Of a stretch of DNA of 64,000 bases, positions 40,352 to 49,785 are shown one piece after another. The first letter of the stretch is position 1; every line of letters starts with the position of its first letter. Position numbers and translations under genes: made by a program. This DNA is from Jutongia huaianensis. Lineage in GTDB: Bacteria; Bacillota; Clostridia; Lachnospirales; Lachnospiraceae. Where the stretch lies: NCBI RefSeq assembly GCF_014384985.1, contig NZ_JACRSX010000003.1:186001-250000 (forward strand), given 5' to 3'. Below the pieces are notes generated by a model. That model searched no databases. It was not told the DNA's origin and worked only from the letters and a program-made list of their open reading frames with translations.

Positions 40352-41533
40352 CTATGCTTCTTTTTCGGTAAAGATTTCATCAAGGATACGACACATTTCG
40401 TCAATATGCTCTTTCTCTGCAATCAGAGGAGGAACAATACGGATAATATTGGTACCGGCGGAAATCAAGATCAGTCCCTTTTCCTGGGCGGCACCCACAA
40501 TATCTCCTGCCGGAATATCGGATTCGATCCCCTGCATAAAACCGATGCCGCGAACCTCCTTCATGGATGCATGCTTTGCAGCAAGCGATTCCAGCTTTTC
40601 CCGGAGGTAAGGGGTAAGCTCTTTGACATGTTCAACAATATGCTCTTTTTTGAAAATTTCAAATACCTTGCAGACAGCCGCTGTTGCCAGTGGATTACCG
40701 CCATAGGTTGTTCCGTGGTCTCCCGGAACTAAAGCCCGTGCAATCTCTTCTTTGGCTGCAAAAGCACCTACCGGCACACCACAGCCCAGTGCCTTTGCAC
40801 TGGTAATGATATCCGGCTGGATACCGTAATGCTGGAATGCAAACATTTCACCGGTTCTGCCCATACCGCACTGGATCTCATCCAAGATCAGCACAATGCC
40901 ATTCTCATCACAAAGAGCACGAACCCCTTTCATAAATTCCTCTGTAGCTGGATGGATACCGCCCTCTCCCTGCAGGGACTCCATAATAATAGCACAGGTA
41001 TCCGGTGTGATCAGAGCCTTAACGCTGTCTAAATCATTATATTTTGCAAAAGAAACGCCGCCGATCAATGGCTCGAACGGTTCTCTGTAATGCTTTGTAC
41101 CGGTTACAGACAGTGCACCCATGGTACGACCGTGGAAAGAATGTTCCATGGCAATGATATCACCTTTGTTTTCAGGGGTTTTGGTGCGGACATATTTACG
41201 TGCCAGTTTTAATGCTCCCTCAATGGCTTCTGCTCCGCTGTTGGTAAAGAAAACACGGTCCATTCCCGATGCTTCACAGAGATAACCGGCAGCCTTGACG
41301 GCAGGCTCATTAAAGTAAAGATTAGAAATATGGATCAACTGATCCACCTGATCCTTCAATGCCTGTTTGTACTCGTCGTTGCTGTAGCCAAGGGCAGAAA
41401 CGGCAATGCCGGCACCCATATCAAGATATTTTCTGCCTGTATCGTCAATGAGATACATTCCTTCCCCTTTGACAAATGTTATTTTACGATTGTAAGTATG
41501 TATAAAATGCTGATCTGCTTTCTGAATATCCAT
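40352..41533 (-). CDS. argD: Acetylornithine aminotransferase
   Basis: PLP enzyme of arginine synthesis, about 393 residues. Seen are YLDMGAGIAVSALGY, FFTNSGAEAIEGALKLAR, HSFHGRTMGALSVTG, LILDEIQCGMGRTGEMF and the PLP-binding Lys in ITSAKALGCGVPVG. The start MDIQKADQHFIHTYNR follows GGAGGATGAAT. It is the last of the argC-argB-argD set and is followed by a strong terminator. Confidence 0.96.
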   Translation of the reverse strand: MDIQKADQHFIHTYNRKITFVKGEGMYLIDDTGRKYLDMGAGIAVSALGYSNDEYKQALKDQVDQLIHISNLYFNEPAVKAAGYLCEASGMDRVFFTNSGAEAIEGALKLARKYVRTKTPENKGDIIAMEHSFHGRTMGALSVTGTKHYREPFEPLIGGVSFAKYNDLDSVKALITPDTCAIIMESLQGEGGIHPATEEFMKGVRALCDENGIVLILDEIQCGMGRTGEMFAFQHYGIQPDIITSAKALGCGVPVGAFAAKEEIARALVPGDHGTTYGGNPLATAAVCKVFEIFKKEHIVEHVKELTPYLREKLESLAAKHASMKEVRGIGFMQGIESDIPAGDIVGAAQEKGLILISAGTNIIRIVPPLIAEKEHIDEMCRILDEIFTEKEA

Positions 41534-41613
41534 ATTCATCCTCCGTTCTGTCAATTTTCAATCCGGTCCCTGCATATATCCCGGTATTGATCCGTTTATA
41601 TTGAGTAAAATCA

Positions 41614-42531
41614 TTAAATGCGTTCGTTTTCGTAAAGACCGCCTTCTGTGTCAATGATCGCCGTTCCGATACCTTTTTTGGTAAAGAACTCCAGAAGAAG
41701 ACAATGCTCAATACGTCCATCCAGGATATGTACTCTTCCAACACCGGCATTGACTGCATTCACACAGTTTGTAACCTTTGGCAGCATACCACCGCTGATG
41801 GTACCGTCTTCAATGAGATTATGGGCATCTTCAAGACTCATCACAGAGATCAGGGTCGAAGGGTCCTTTGGATCCTTGCAGACACCCTCAATATCTGTCA
41901 GGAATGCAAGCTTTTCTGCTCCCAGAGCACCGGCAATGGCACAGGCAGCATCATCAGCATTGATATTGTAGGTTTCACCGTCCTCACCGAGACCGATCGG
42001 TGCGATGATCGGAATAAAATCATTGGCAAGCAGGGTATCGATCACGAGAGTATCTACCTTCTTAACATCTCCCACATAACCGATATCTTTACCGTTTGGC
42101 TTTTTCTGATCCACCTGCAGAAGTCCTCCATCTTTTCCGGAGATACCTACTGCCTTAACGCCCAGACGTTCTACCATCTGTACCAGATATTTATTGAGAC
42201 GGTTTAATACCATTTCTGCAATTTCCATAGTTTCCTTGTCTGTTTTACGGAAACCATCAACAAATTCCGTTTCCTTTCCTACCTTGTCAATCCACTTACT
42301 GATCTCCTTGCCACCTCCATGAACAATGATCGGCTGCATACCAACCAGCTTTAAGAGGGCAACGTCCTGAATCACACTTTCTTCCAGCTTTTTATCCAGC
42401 ATGGCACTACCGCCATATTTGACAACAACGATCTTATTATTGAAATCACGGATATAAGGAAGGGCCTCGATCAGAGTTTCTGCCTTTCCTACGATCTCAC
42501 TCATATATGTACTTTTTTCTTCTGCACTCAT
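41614..42531 (-). CDS. argB: Acetylglutamate kinase
   Basis: 305 residues, amino-acid kinase fold. [10 protein letters not shown], the [16 protein letters not shown] loop, [15 protein letters not shown] and [25 protein letters not shown] are standard motifs, and [20 protein letters not shown] near the end is as in clostridial ArgB. GGAGGATTAAA precedes the ATG. It phosphorylates N-acetylglutamate, the second step of arginine synthesis. Confidence 0.97.
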   Translation of the reverse strand: MSAEEKSTYMSEIVGKAETLIEALPYIRDFNNKIVVVKYGGSAMLDKKLEESVIQDVALLKLVGMQPIIVHGGGKEISKWIDKVGKETEFVDGFRKTDKETMEIAEMVLNRLNKYLVQMVERLGVKAVGISGKDGGLLQVDQKKPNGKDIGYVGDVKKVDTLVIDTLLANDFIPIIAPIGLGEDGETYNINADDAACAIAGALGAEKLAFLTDIEGVCKDPKDPSTLISVMSLEDAHNLIEDGTISGGMLPKVTNCVNAVNAGVGRVHILDGRIEHCLLLEFFTKKGIGTAIIDTEGGLYENERI

Positions 42532-42624
42532 TTTAATCCTCCATTGACTGCGGGCAGAATTATAAATTCTGCTTTGTTGTTTATATTCAATGATCTGGTC
42601 TGTTTCTCGGAATAACGCTTTTAT

Positions 42625-43665
42625 TTATGGGAATACCGGAGGCATTTCCAGACCGAGATTTTCAGGAAGTCCAAATAACAGATTCATATTCTGGACAGCC
42701 TGACCGGCAGCGCCTTTTACCAGATTGTCGATGGCACCCATCATAATGACACGGTTGGTACGCGGGTCGATCCGGAAATTAACATCGACAAAGTTGCTGC
42801 CCTCTACCCAGCGTGTCTCCGGGCAGACATCTTTATCAAGAACACGGACAAAATACTCCTCTTTGTAATATTTATCATAGATGGCTTTCACATCCTCGTA
42901 AGTGACATTCTTTTTCAGAGAAGCATATGCAGTAACAAGGATACCTCTGTTCATTGGCACCAGATGAGGGGTGAAGTTCAGAATCACATCTTCTCCTGAG
43001 GCATAGCTGAGCTGATCCTCGATCTCCGGGGTGTGGCGGTGAGTTGTCACACCATATGCTTTAATGCTTTCATTAACCTCGCAATACAGATTGGCAACCT
43101 TGGCACCACGTCCGGCACCGGAGGTTCCTGATTTGGCATCAATGATCACGGTACTCATATCAATAATTCCCTCTTTGGCAAGGGGATAAACAGACAGAAT
43201 GGAGCATGTCGGGAAACATCCGGGATTAGCGATCAGACGTGCCTTTTTGACATCCTCTCTATTGATCTCGCAAAGACCATATACAGCCTCTTTTATAAAA
43301 TCCGGACTTTCATGATGGATTCCGTACCATTTTTCATATTTGTCTACATCCTTGATTCGGAAATCTGCGCTGAGATCCACAATCTTTACCTTTGACAAAA
43401 TTTCCTCGTTTACCAGTGAGCCACATAAGCCCTGAGGTGTGGCAGTAAATATAACATCCACCTGATCTGCAAGTTCTTTCATATTTTCTCCCTTGCAGAT
43501 GTCTTCTACTAATTGGAACATATTTCCAAAAACTTCACTATATCGCTTGTCAATATAGGAGCGTGAGCCATACCAGACAATTTTTGCCTCTGGATGGCGA
43601 AGTAAAATACGCACGATCTCCTGTCCTGCATATCCTGTTGAACCGATAATTCCTACTCTGATCAT
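42625..43665 (-). CDS. argC: N-acetyl-gamma-glutamyl-phosphate reductase
   Basis: 346 residues. NAD(P)-binding VGIIGSTGYAGQEIVRIL, the catalytic Cys in ANPGCFPT, the SGTSGAGRGAK loop and HRHTPEIEDQL are all present. The start (MIRVGI) follows GGAGGTTGATT. It is the first gene of the arg cluster behind a TTGCAT-17-TATAAT promoter. No argJ lies between argC and argB, unlike many Firmicutes. Confidence 0.97.
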   Translation of the reverse strand: MIRVGIIGSTGYAGQEIVRILLRHPEAKIVWYGSRSYIDKRYSEVFGNMFQLVEDICKGENMKELADQVDVIFTATPQGLCGSLVNEEILSKVKIVDLSADFRIKDVDKYEKWYGIHHESPDFIKEAVYGLCEINREDVKKARLIANPGCFPTCSILSVYPLAKEGIIDMSTVIIDAKSGTSGAGRGAKVANLYCEVNESIKAYGVTTHRHTPEIEDQLSYASGEDVILNFTPHLVPMNRGILVTAYASLKKNVTYEDVKAIYDKYYKEEYFVRVLDKDVCPETRWVEGSNFVDVNFRIDPRTNRVIMMGAIDNLVKGAAGQAVQNMNLLFGLPENLGLEMPPVFP

Positions 43666-43748
43666 AATCAACCTCCTATATTATCTCTACATATTCGTGT
43701 TATGTTTTTCGTAATACGAACAGGTTACCAAAAATCATAACGGTGTTT

Positions 43749-43777
43749 ATTATACGCCTAGAACACCGATTATGCAA
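43749..43777 (-). promoter_or_regulatory. Promoter of argC-argB-argD with inverted repeat
   Basis: TTGCAT (43772-43777) and TATAAT (43749-43754) are 17 bases apart. CATAATCGGTGTT and AACACCGTTATG form an imperfect inverted repeat around the -10, a candidate operator. It does not closely match an ArgR box. Confidence 0.7.
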
Positions 43778-43808
43778 CAAAAACAAAAATTATGAAAAGA
43801 GTTTGAAT

Positions 43809-43838
43809 AAAAAAGCCACACAAATTTTTCTGTGTGGC
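43809..43838 (-). terminator. Terminator after maf
   Basis: GCCACACA and TGTGTGGC pair over 8 bp, followed by TTTTTT on the minus strand. Confidence 0.85.
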
Positions 43839-43854
43839 ATAAATGGTTTACTAT

Positions 43855-44442
43855 TTAATACAGATCAATTCCCATATTGGCTAACCGGGTCAGTACTGTG
43901 GAGATTGGAAGTCCCACGACATTATAATAATCTCCGGCAATATCCTGAATATATGCAGCACCACGGCCCTGAATGCCGTAGGCGCCTGCCTTGTCCATAG
44001 GTTCTCCTGTTTTTATGTAAGCATCGATCTGTGCTGCGGTCATTGGGATCATATCAACAATGGTCCGGACATGGAAGGTATCGATCAGTCCTTTTCCTTC
44101 CGGGGAGACAGAGATCAGGGTAACACCGGTATATACTTCGTGGCGGTTTCCCTGAAGCATCTGAAGCATTTTCGCTGCTTCTGCCTCATCGGACGGCTTT
44201 CCCAGAATGCTATTGTCCTTTACAACAACAGTATCCGCACCGATAATGACGAAATTCTTTGTAAGACGTTCGGCGATATCTTCTGCTTTGGCGGCAGATA
44301 ATGCTTCCACCAGTGCAGCAGGTGTGTCAGCCTGGATCGCATCTTCATCAATACTGCTCGGCATCACTTCGTAGGAAATCCCTACTTGTGACAAAATATC
44401 CTTTCTGCGGTCTGATGCGGATGCCAGAATAATCTTTGTCAT
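43855..44442 (-). CDS. maf: Maf-family nucleotide pyrophosphatase
   Basis: 195 residues. ILASASDRRKDILSQ is the Maf N-terminal loop; VIIGADTVVV holds the catalytic Asp, followed by ILGKPSD, GNRHEVYTGVTL and GAYGIQGRGA. Maf proteins hydrolyse non-canonical or dTTP/UTP nucleotides and are linked to septum control. It is 18 bp after the phosphatase gene and is followed by a terminator. Confidence 0.95.
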   Translation of the reverse strand: MTKIILASASDRRKDILSQVGISYEVMPSSIDEDAIQADTPAALVEALSAAKAEDIAERLTKNFVIIGADTVVVKDNSILGKPSDEAEAAKMLQMLQGNRHEVYTGVTLISVSPEGKGLIDTFHVRTIVDMIPMTAAQIDAYIKTGEPMDKAGAYGIQGRGAAYIQDIAGDYYNVVGLPISTVLTRLANMGIDLY

Positions 44443-44460
44443 AATTCAGACTCCTTTCGT

Positions 44461-45174
44461 TTATTTGAAACGATTGCGTAACAGAGACGGATCCTGTTCC
44501 AGATGCGCATAATCATTGAAGCGGTCCAGAAAAAATCCATTTTTTTCTTCATCATAGTGAAGCTGGGTGATGCTGCAGTTTTCCAGAGAAGTGCCAAACA
44601 TTAAACGTTTTGCAAAATCTCCTCCAAAAAGAGCGGTCAGTAAAATACGGATCACACCGCCATGTGTGACAACGGCAATATTCAGATATTCTGATTCGAT
44701 CCATTCCTGAATGACAGGCATGACTCTGGCAAGGACACTTTCTCCGGTTTCTCCTTGTGGATACCAGATTTCTTCGGTTGGAACAAAAAAATCACCGATA
44801 AATTCGTTGACTTCGTCCAAGGCGTTGCCCTTCTGCACTCTGCCCTCTGCAAAACGGTCCATCTGCTCCTGATAGTAATCGTCATAAAAGCGTTTTACTA
44901 CGGCATCCGGCTGGCCGGTAAGCTCTCCAAAGTCTACTTCTGCCAGTCCGGGCCGGATCTGCAGATGCTCTAGCAGTGCCGGTTGCCCGGCAAATGCAAT
45001 TTTGGCCGTCTGCTCTGCGCGGATCAGATCGCTGCAGTATAATGCGTCCACGGGATAATTTTTCATGCGCTGTCCCAAAAGGGCAGCCTGACGTTCCCCC
45101 TCCGGTGCCAGATCAACATTTACGTTACAGTCAGAACTGCTCTGTCTGCCATGACGTATCAGATAAATGTTCAT
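44461..45174 (-). CDS. Histidine phosphatase family protein
   Basis: 237 residues. The catalytic RHG motif (YLIRHGRQSSSD) is at the N-terminus, with SDLIRAEQTAKIAF, a proton-donor Glu in VDFGELTGQ and the second His in VVTHGGVIRILLTALFG. This is the phosphoglycerate mutase-like branch 1. The precise substrate is not visible. It overlaps the DUF1266 lipoprotein gene by 4 bases. Confidence 0.93.
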   Translation of the reverse strand: MNIYLIRHGRQSSSDCNVNVDLAPEGERQAALLGQRMKNYPVDALYCSDLIRAEQTAKIAFAGQPALLEHLQIRPGLAEVDFGELTGQPDAVVKRFYDDYYQEQMDRFAEGRVQKGNALDEVNEFIGDFFVPTEEIWYPQGETGESVLARVMPVIQEWIESEYLNIAVVTHGGVIRILLTALFGGDFAKRLMFGTSLENCSITQLHYDEEKNGFFLDRFNDYAHLEQDPSLLRNRFK

Positions 45175-46121
45175 TGTGTTTTTTCCTCACTATCCTTCCC
45201 TTGAGACATCTTTTTTTCGGATGCCTTATTTTGTTTCTTTTTGGCTTTCGGTGTTGTTTTTATTTCTTCCATCAAAGAATCATAGGACACAGTTCCCAGC
45301 GGAATAATATCCTCTTCAAACAATTTATTATCAAATAATGGATCCGTGTCCTTCTGCTCGGAGAGGAGCTTTTGATAAATCTCCTGTCGACTGGTATAAT
45401 CCGTTTTTTCGATGGAGCGGATCTCAATAGCACTGGAATAGGCATAACCATCCAGCCAGTTATTTACAATGTCATCCCAGTTGTCAAATCTTTTGCGGAG
45501 ACGGGAGGCTGACGGTTCCAGTACAGCCTGCGCCTCATCCAGGTTAATATAATCCGCAATATAGCCCCACTGTGCCAAATGGGAAATGCGGCACAGATCC
45601 CATGCAAGAAGTCCTTTTTTGCCCCATGTATCAGAGATATACTGCAGATTGTTATAGTGGGTCTTTAATGCTCCACTCACCTGATTCAATGCTTTTTTGC
45701 GTTCCCTGGCAGAAAGCGCCTTTAAGTCTTTTGCCTCCCTGCGGTAGTCCTTCCGGCTTCCTGTATTTTGTAAAAAACGAATCTGCTTTAACAGATCCTT
45801 CCGGCTGGATATGTTCCAGCTTGATTTCAGAATGTTTCTGGCAGCCTTTTTGTTGGCATCTGTCGCTTCATAACCACCAAAATAATAAGGATTTCCGTCG
45901 TTAATGGAGATCAGAACAGCTCCCATAGCCCGTCCCCAGGCACCAAGATTGGAATTCTCATTTTCGTTATGTCCTGTCATAGACTCTGCTGCCTGAGTAC
46001 TCTGCGGAGAATTGCCGGAGCGGTCTGTGGATGTTTGTTTGTCGTTGGAACAGCCGGTCAAACCTCCAAGGATCAGGCAGCCGGTTAAGATCCAGGTTAT
46101 AAAACAATGCTTTTTTTTCAT
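45171..46121 (-). CDS. DUF1266-domain lipoprotein
   Basis: 316 residues. A signal with lipobox LGGLTGC is followed by a low-complexity linker (NDKQTSTDRSGNSPQS). The DUF1266 core includes SSWNISSRKDLLKQIRFLQNTG, then KGLLAWDLCRISHLAQWGYIADY and LDEAQAVLEPSASRLRKRFDNWDD. The C-terminus is very K/E-rich. Function unknown; DUF1266 proteins are found at bacterial envelopes and in conflict-linked loci. It overlaps the phosphatase gene. Confidence 0.87.
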   Translation of the reverse strand: MKKKHCFITWILTGCLILGGLTGCSNDKQTSTDRSGNSPQSTQAAESMTGHNENENSNLGAWGRAMGAVLISINDGNPYYFGGYEATDANKKAARNILKSSWNISSRKDLLKQIRFLQNTGSRKDYRREAKDLKALSARERKKALNQVSGALKTHYNNLQYISDTWGKKGLLAWDLCRISHLAQWGYIADYINLDEAQAVLEPSASRLRKRFDNWDDIVNNWLDGYAYSSAIEIRSIEKTDYTSRQEIYQKLLSEQKDTDPLFDNKLFEEDIIPLGTVSYDSLMEEIKTTPKAKKKQNKASEKKMSQGKDSEEKTQ

Positions 46122-46129
46122 AGTAATTA

Positions 46130-47050
46130 TTAAGCCTTTCTTTCATCTTCGAAATCGATCATATACTGCAGTTCGCTTCCGTCGGCCGGAGCTGCACCGA
46201 AATCTCGTTTGGAGCCATCCGGCAGAGCCTCAAACAGCTGTGCCTCTCCCGCATTCTCACCCTTTACAACGGCAAAATAGCGGATCGAATCGTCTAATGG
46301 ATTCCATCGGATCAATATGATCGGACAGATTCCGGCATATATATGCTGAGAAGGCATAGTAATACGGATCACCGTAAGATCTTCTCTGGCATTGATGGAC
46401 AGAAAATCAAAATCGTCTTCCTCATAAGGGCATGGGAGTAATTCAGGATAAGCTTCTTTATATAGCTGAAGCATCTGGAAACCGCAGTCCTCCCGCAATA
46501 AATGTATTGCCTCAGATCTTTTCTCAAACAACATTTCCGGAAGCAGCTCTGCCTCTACTCTCTGGCGGGCAATAGCATGAAGCTGTGTCTCCGTCAGTTG
46601 TGGCGGCTGTGCATTCTGGTCACCGGTGTTTTTATTAACATTCAGAGGAATCCCCTGATCAAAGGCATTTAATATGATGCCTTCAATGGTTTCATCTCCG
46701 CCCACCAGATCAAGACAGGTTGAAAAAGGCATCGTCAGAATCAGAGGAAACTGCTGATCTCCTTTGATTGCCTGCTCCTGTGATGTAAAAACCGGAAGAA
46801 AACGTTTGCCCTGATTATTTTGTAATACAGCCGGACGTGGAGAAATCCCCTCCGGTATCTTCTGCTCTTTTCCGGCGGCAGAGGCTATCTTACGGATCAA
46901 TGCCGGGTCTGTATCGGGAGGAAACGCTGCCGGTACATATAAATTGCTTTTTTCCAGACATTTTACCAGCCGGTCTAAATGTTCTTTTGTATTTTCTTTG
47001 CGTAAAAGGCTGGCAAGCTGTTCCAGCTCCTTATTTTCCAGATTACTCAC
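46130..47050 (-). CDS. SseB-family protein
   Basis: 306 residues. The SseB N-terminal domain is seen in LDRLVKCLEKSNLYVPAAFP, RFLPVFTSQEQA and LTMPFSTCLDLVGG... GIILNAFDQGIPLNV. A C-terminal part (LTVIRITMPSQHIYAGICPIILIRWNP) follows. SseB proteins have been tied to serine sensitivity; the actual role is unknown. It is between the LtaS-like gene and the DUF1266 gene, 8-20 bp from each. Confidence 0.87.
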   Translation of the reverse strand: MSNLENKELEQLASLLRKENTKEHLDRLVKCLEKSNLYVPAAFPPDTDPALIRKIASAAGKEQKIPEGISPRPAVLQNNQGKRFLPVFTSQEQAIKGDQQFPLILTMPFSTCLDLVGGDETIEGIILNAFDQGIPLNVNKNTGDQNAQPPQLTETQLHAIARQRVEAELLPEMLFEKRSEAIHLLREDCGFQMLQLYKEAYPELLPCPYEEDDFDFLSINAREDLTVIRITMPSQHIYAGICPIILIRWNPLDDSIRYFAVVKGENAGEAQLFEALPDGSKRDFGAAPADGSELQYMIDFEDERKA

Positions 47051-47069
47051 GTAAAATCTTCCTTTCTGT

Positions 47070-49691
47070 TTAGTGCTTCATTTTGAAAAGTTCACTCATT
47101 TTATCCTTATCCATATCGCTGTAATAGCCATACTGCAGGATCTCATAATCATCCAGCAGAGTTTTGATGGTATCGGTCTCATCCTCATTGTAATTATGCC
47201 ATTTTCCGTCTGTGTCCATATAACCGTTTACATTCATAGCAGGTACTTCTTTGGACAGCTTCTCCAGATATTGATTATATAGAGGCAGTTCAATTCCTGC
47301 CTGCTTCAGGATCATATTTTCCAGATAATTGTTACTGATCACCGCATTCTGCTCCTCCTGAATATCATAATTTGCCCATATGATAAACGGTACAGCATAA
47401 CGCTTCTGGATATCCTCAAGATCCCAGTCGCTCTGCGGTTTTCCGAGAAGCTCCTCATAGAAAGAGGTTTCAATGGACGGAAAATGATCGCCAAACATAC
47501 AGATGACCGTTGGCTCTGTCTGCTTGGAAAAATAGTCGATCAGATACTGGAATGCCTGGTCGGATACATGAATGGCTGAAAGATATTCTTTTGCTTCCGT
47601 ATAATAGGAGCCCTCCACAGAAACAGGTGTTTTCCAGTTGGTATTGGTCAGATAACCACCATGATTCTGAATGGTCATGTCAAACAGATATAGCGGTTTA
47701 TCTCCTTTATTCTCATATAATTCAATGACCTTTTTGTAGCTTTCCTTGTCACTGATATAGCGGACATATTCCGGCTTTTTGAAATTATCGATGGTAATAA
47801 AATCATCGAATTTCATACTCTTGTAGGTGGCAACACGATTCCAGTTTGCACCACTACTTGGATGGACAGCTTTACAGCTGTAGCCAAGCTCCTTCAGATA
47901 AGAAGGCAGCGAGAAAGTGGAATTATGCATAAACTGCTGGTAAACATTGCAGCCGCTTGGGAAAAATGCCATACTATTTCCTGTCATGGCCTCAAACTCA
48001 GAATTACTGGTGCCGGCACCGAATACGGATACATAATCCCGTCCTTTGATGGTGTTTTTCTTCAGACTGTGTATAAACGGAAGAGGATCCATATTATATC
48101 GCATATCTCCCACCAGTGAAAAATCTGCAAGACTTTCATTCATGATCAGAATGATATTTGGCTTTTTGCCCTTCATCGAGGTGTTACTCTGGAATGAAGC
48201 GTTTGTCGGCATATCCTGTGTTATTCCCTTGCCGTCCTCCAGTTTTACGGAGGTCGTTTCCTGCGTGGAAGCAGGGACAGAAGACGTATCCTTCAAAATC
48301 TCTGCCACTTTATCCTTAGAATATCCCGATGGTGTGGAAACCCGCAGATAATGGAGATTAATGAAATAATTCATATAAAATCCATTGGCTTTGCAGGAGG
48401 ACACTTTATTCCAGACATTATCCTCAATACCGCATGCCGGCAGAATATTGGTATTATACAAAATACCAATAATCGCAATGCCTGGCACTAAAGTGGAAGC
48501 AAAACGTATCACCTTTTTAGATATAGTCCGCTTCTGATGTTTGAAGCGTGTCCGGAAGATCAGGATACACCAGATTGCAAAGGCCGGAAGGACTACAAAC
48601 TGTGCCGGTGTCAAAGAAAATGTATAGGTAGATGCAACCTCTGTGGCTGTTGCGACACCAAGGATGTCTGCCGGCAGAAATGGAGTTCCACGGACATTCA
48701 TAATAAAAAGATTGGCAAGACCGATCGGGAACAGGATCAGATCCATTGCCAGCATAGCAATACCGGCATTTCCAATCAGTGCAGTAAACAAAAATTCAAG
48801 CGCACCCAGAAGGATCCATGTAAACAGCCATACATTTGGCAGGATCGTCAGAAATGTCCCGTTCATCATTTCCAGCATTGATGCAAGGAAAAGAGGATTT
48901 AAAATAATGATCAGTATCCGGACAACCAACAGCACGGATGGATCGCTGAGTACCCATTTCACGAAATTACGAGGAGAACGGCGTGTGGTTCTCTTATGCT
49001 TTTTGCTATGTTTGATCTCCTTCTGGCGGCGTTTGTAATAACGGGCAGAATATTCAGTCATACGCTCAAATATGATCACGAAAAGAACAAGTATTTCTAA
49101 TACAAAAAGCACCATTGGGAAAAGCTGGCGATAGCTGTATGAATAAGAAATATTCATAGACTTTGCGTGTGTCTGCATTTTTAAGGTAGACATATAGGTA
49201 TTAGGATCTGTACGGTTTGTGGTATTGACCGTAGGTATCAGTGCGTATGGTGTATCATCACTGCTGCAGGTCATACGGATACAACAGGTTACCCCTTTCG
49301 GGATCACGACTGCCTGATCCATATTTACTGTAAATTCAGCATTGGGCGTGATATCCTTGACTTCAACATCTTCACTGAATACCACATCATTATTTCCATC
49401 CATCACCTGAATATGAAGAATATCTCCCACCTTGTCCTTTTTGAAGGAGCCAAAGCTGATGGAGAAAGAATTCAGAACGACTCTCCGGTCAAAACAGAAT
49501 TTTTGACGGATCACCTCTGTATCCGGCAGAATTCCAATAACTGCACTGTTACTGTTGCCAGCTTCGGTAGTTACCTGCTGTAAGGAAACCAGGGAGCCGG
49601 TCAGATAATACTGCAGTCCCAGAAGCCCAATCATTAATATACAAAAAAAAGCGACTCTTTTTCGAGTGAATTTAAAATATTTACGAAACAT
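47070..49691 (-). CDS. LTA synthase family sulfatase-like membrane protein
   Basis: 873 residues from the ATG at 49691. The N-terminal half has an extra-cytoplasmic domain after the first helix and a cluster of helices at about 205-430. The C-terminal alkaline-phosphatase-like domain has NIILIMNESLADF (metal Glu), the GAGTSNSEFEAMTGNSMAF loop with a Thr nucleophile, HPSSGANWNR, LYLFDMTIQNHGGY and MFGDHFPSIE. Such enzymes move glycerol phosphate or related groups to envelope polymers. Longer frames lack a good ribosome site. Confidence 0.92.
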   Translation of the reverse strand: MFRKYFKFTRKRVAFFCILMIGLLGLQYYLTGSLVSLQQVTTEAGNSNSAVIGILPDTEVIRQKFCFDRRVVLNSFSISFGSFKKDKVGDILHIQVMDGNNDVVFSEDVEVKDITPNAEFTVNMDQAVVIPKGVTCCIRMTCSSDDTPYALIPTVNTTNRTDPNTYMSTLKMQTHAKSMNISYSYSYRQLFPMVLFVLEILVLFVIIFERMTEYSARYYKRRQKEIKHSKKHKRTTRRSPRNFVKWVLSDPSVLLVVRILIIILNPLFLASMLEMMNGTFLTILPNVWLFTWILLGALEFLFTALIGNAGIAMLAMDLILFPIGLANLFIMNVRGTPFLPADILGVATATEVASTYTFSLTPAQFVVLPAFAIWCILIFRTRFKHQKRTISKKVIRFASTLVPGIAIIGILYNTNILPACGIEDNVWNKVSSCKANGFYMNYFINLHYLRVSTPSGYSKDKVAEILKDTSSVPASTQETTSVKLEDGKGITQDMPTNASFQSNTSMKGKKPNIILIMNESLADFSLVGDMRYNMDPLPFIHSLKKNTIKGRDYVSVFGAGTSNSEFEAMTGNSMAFFPSGCNVYQQFMHNSTFSLPSYLKELGYSCKAVHPSSGANWNRVATYKSMKFDDFITIDNFKKPEYVRYISDKESYKKVIELYENKGDKPLYLFDMTIQNHGGYLTNTNWKTPVSVEGSYYTEAKEYLSAIHVSDQAFQYLIDYFSKQTEPTVICMFGDHFPSIETSFYEELLGKPQSDWDLEDIQKRYAVPFIIWANYDIQEEQNAVISNNYLENMILKQAGIELPLYNQYLEKLSKEVPAMNVNGYMDTDGKWHNYNEDETDTIKTLLDDYEILQYGYYSDMDKDKMSELFKMKH

Positions 49692-49785
49692 AGTGTTTAT
49701 TATCCTTCTTCCGTATTTATAATATTTTTCCCGATTTTCGGAAAAGCAATCCATCCTTTATGATACTGTTTCTTATCTGTTCTTG

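Noticed and set aside
43680..43800. ArgR boxes or a T-box upstream of argC
   Set aside because: No convincing ARG box pair and no T-box core or specifier hairpin was seen; only a promoter with an imperfect dyad.
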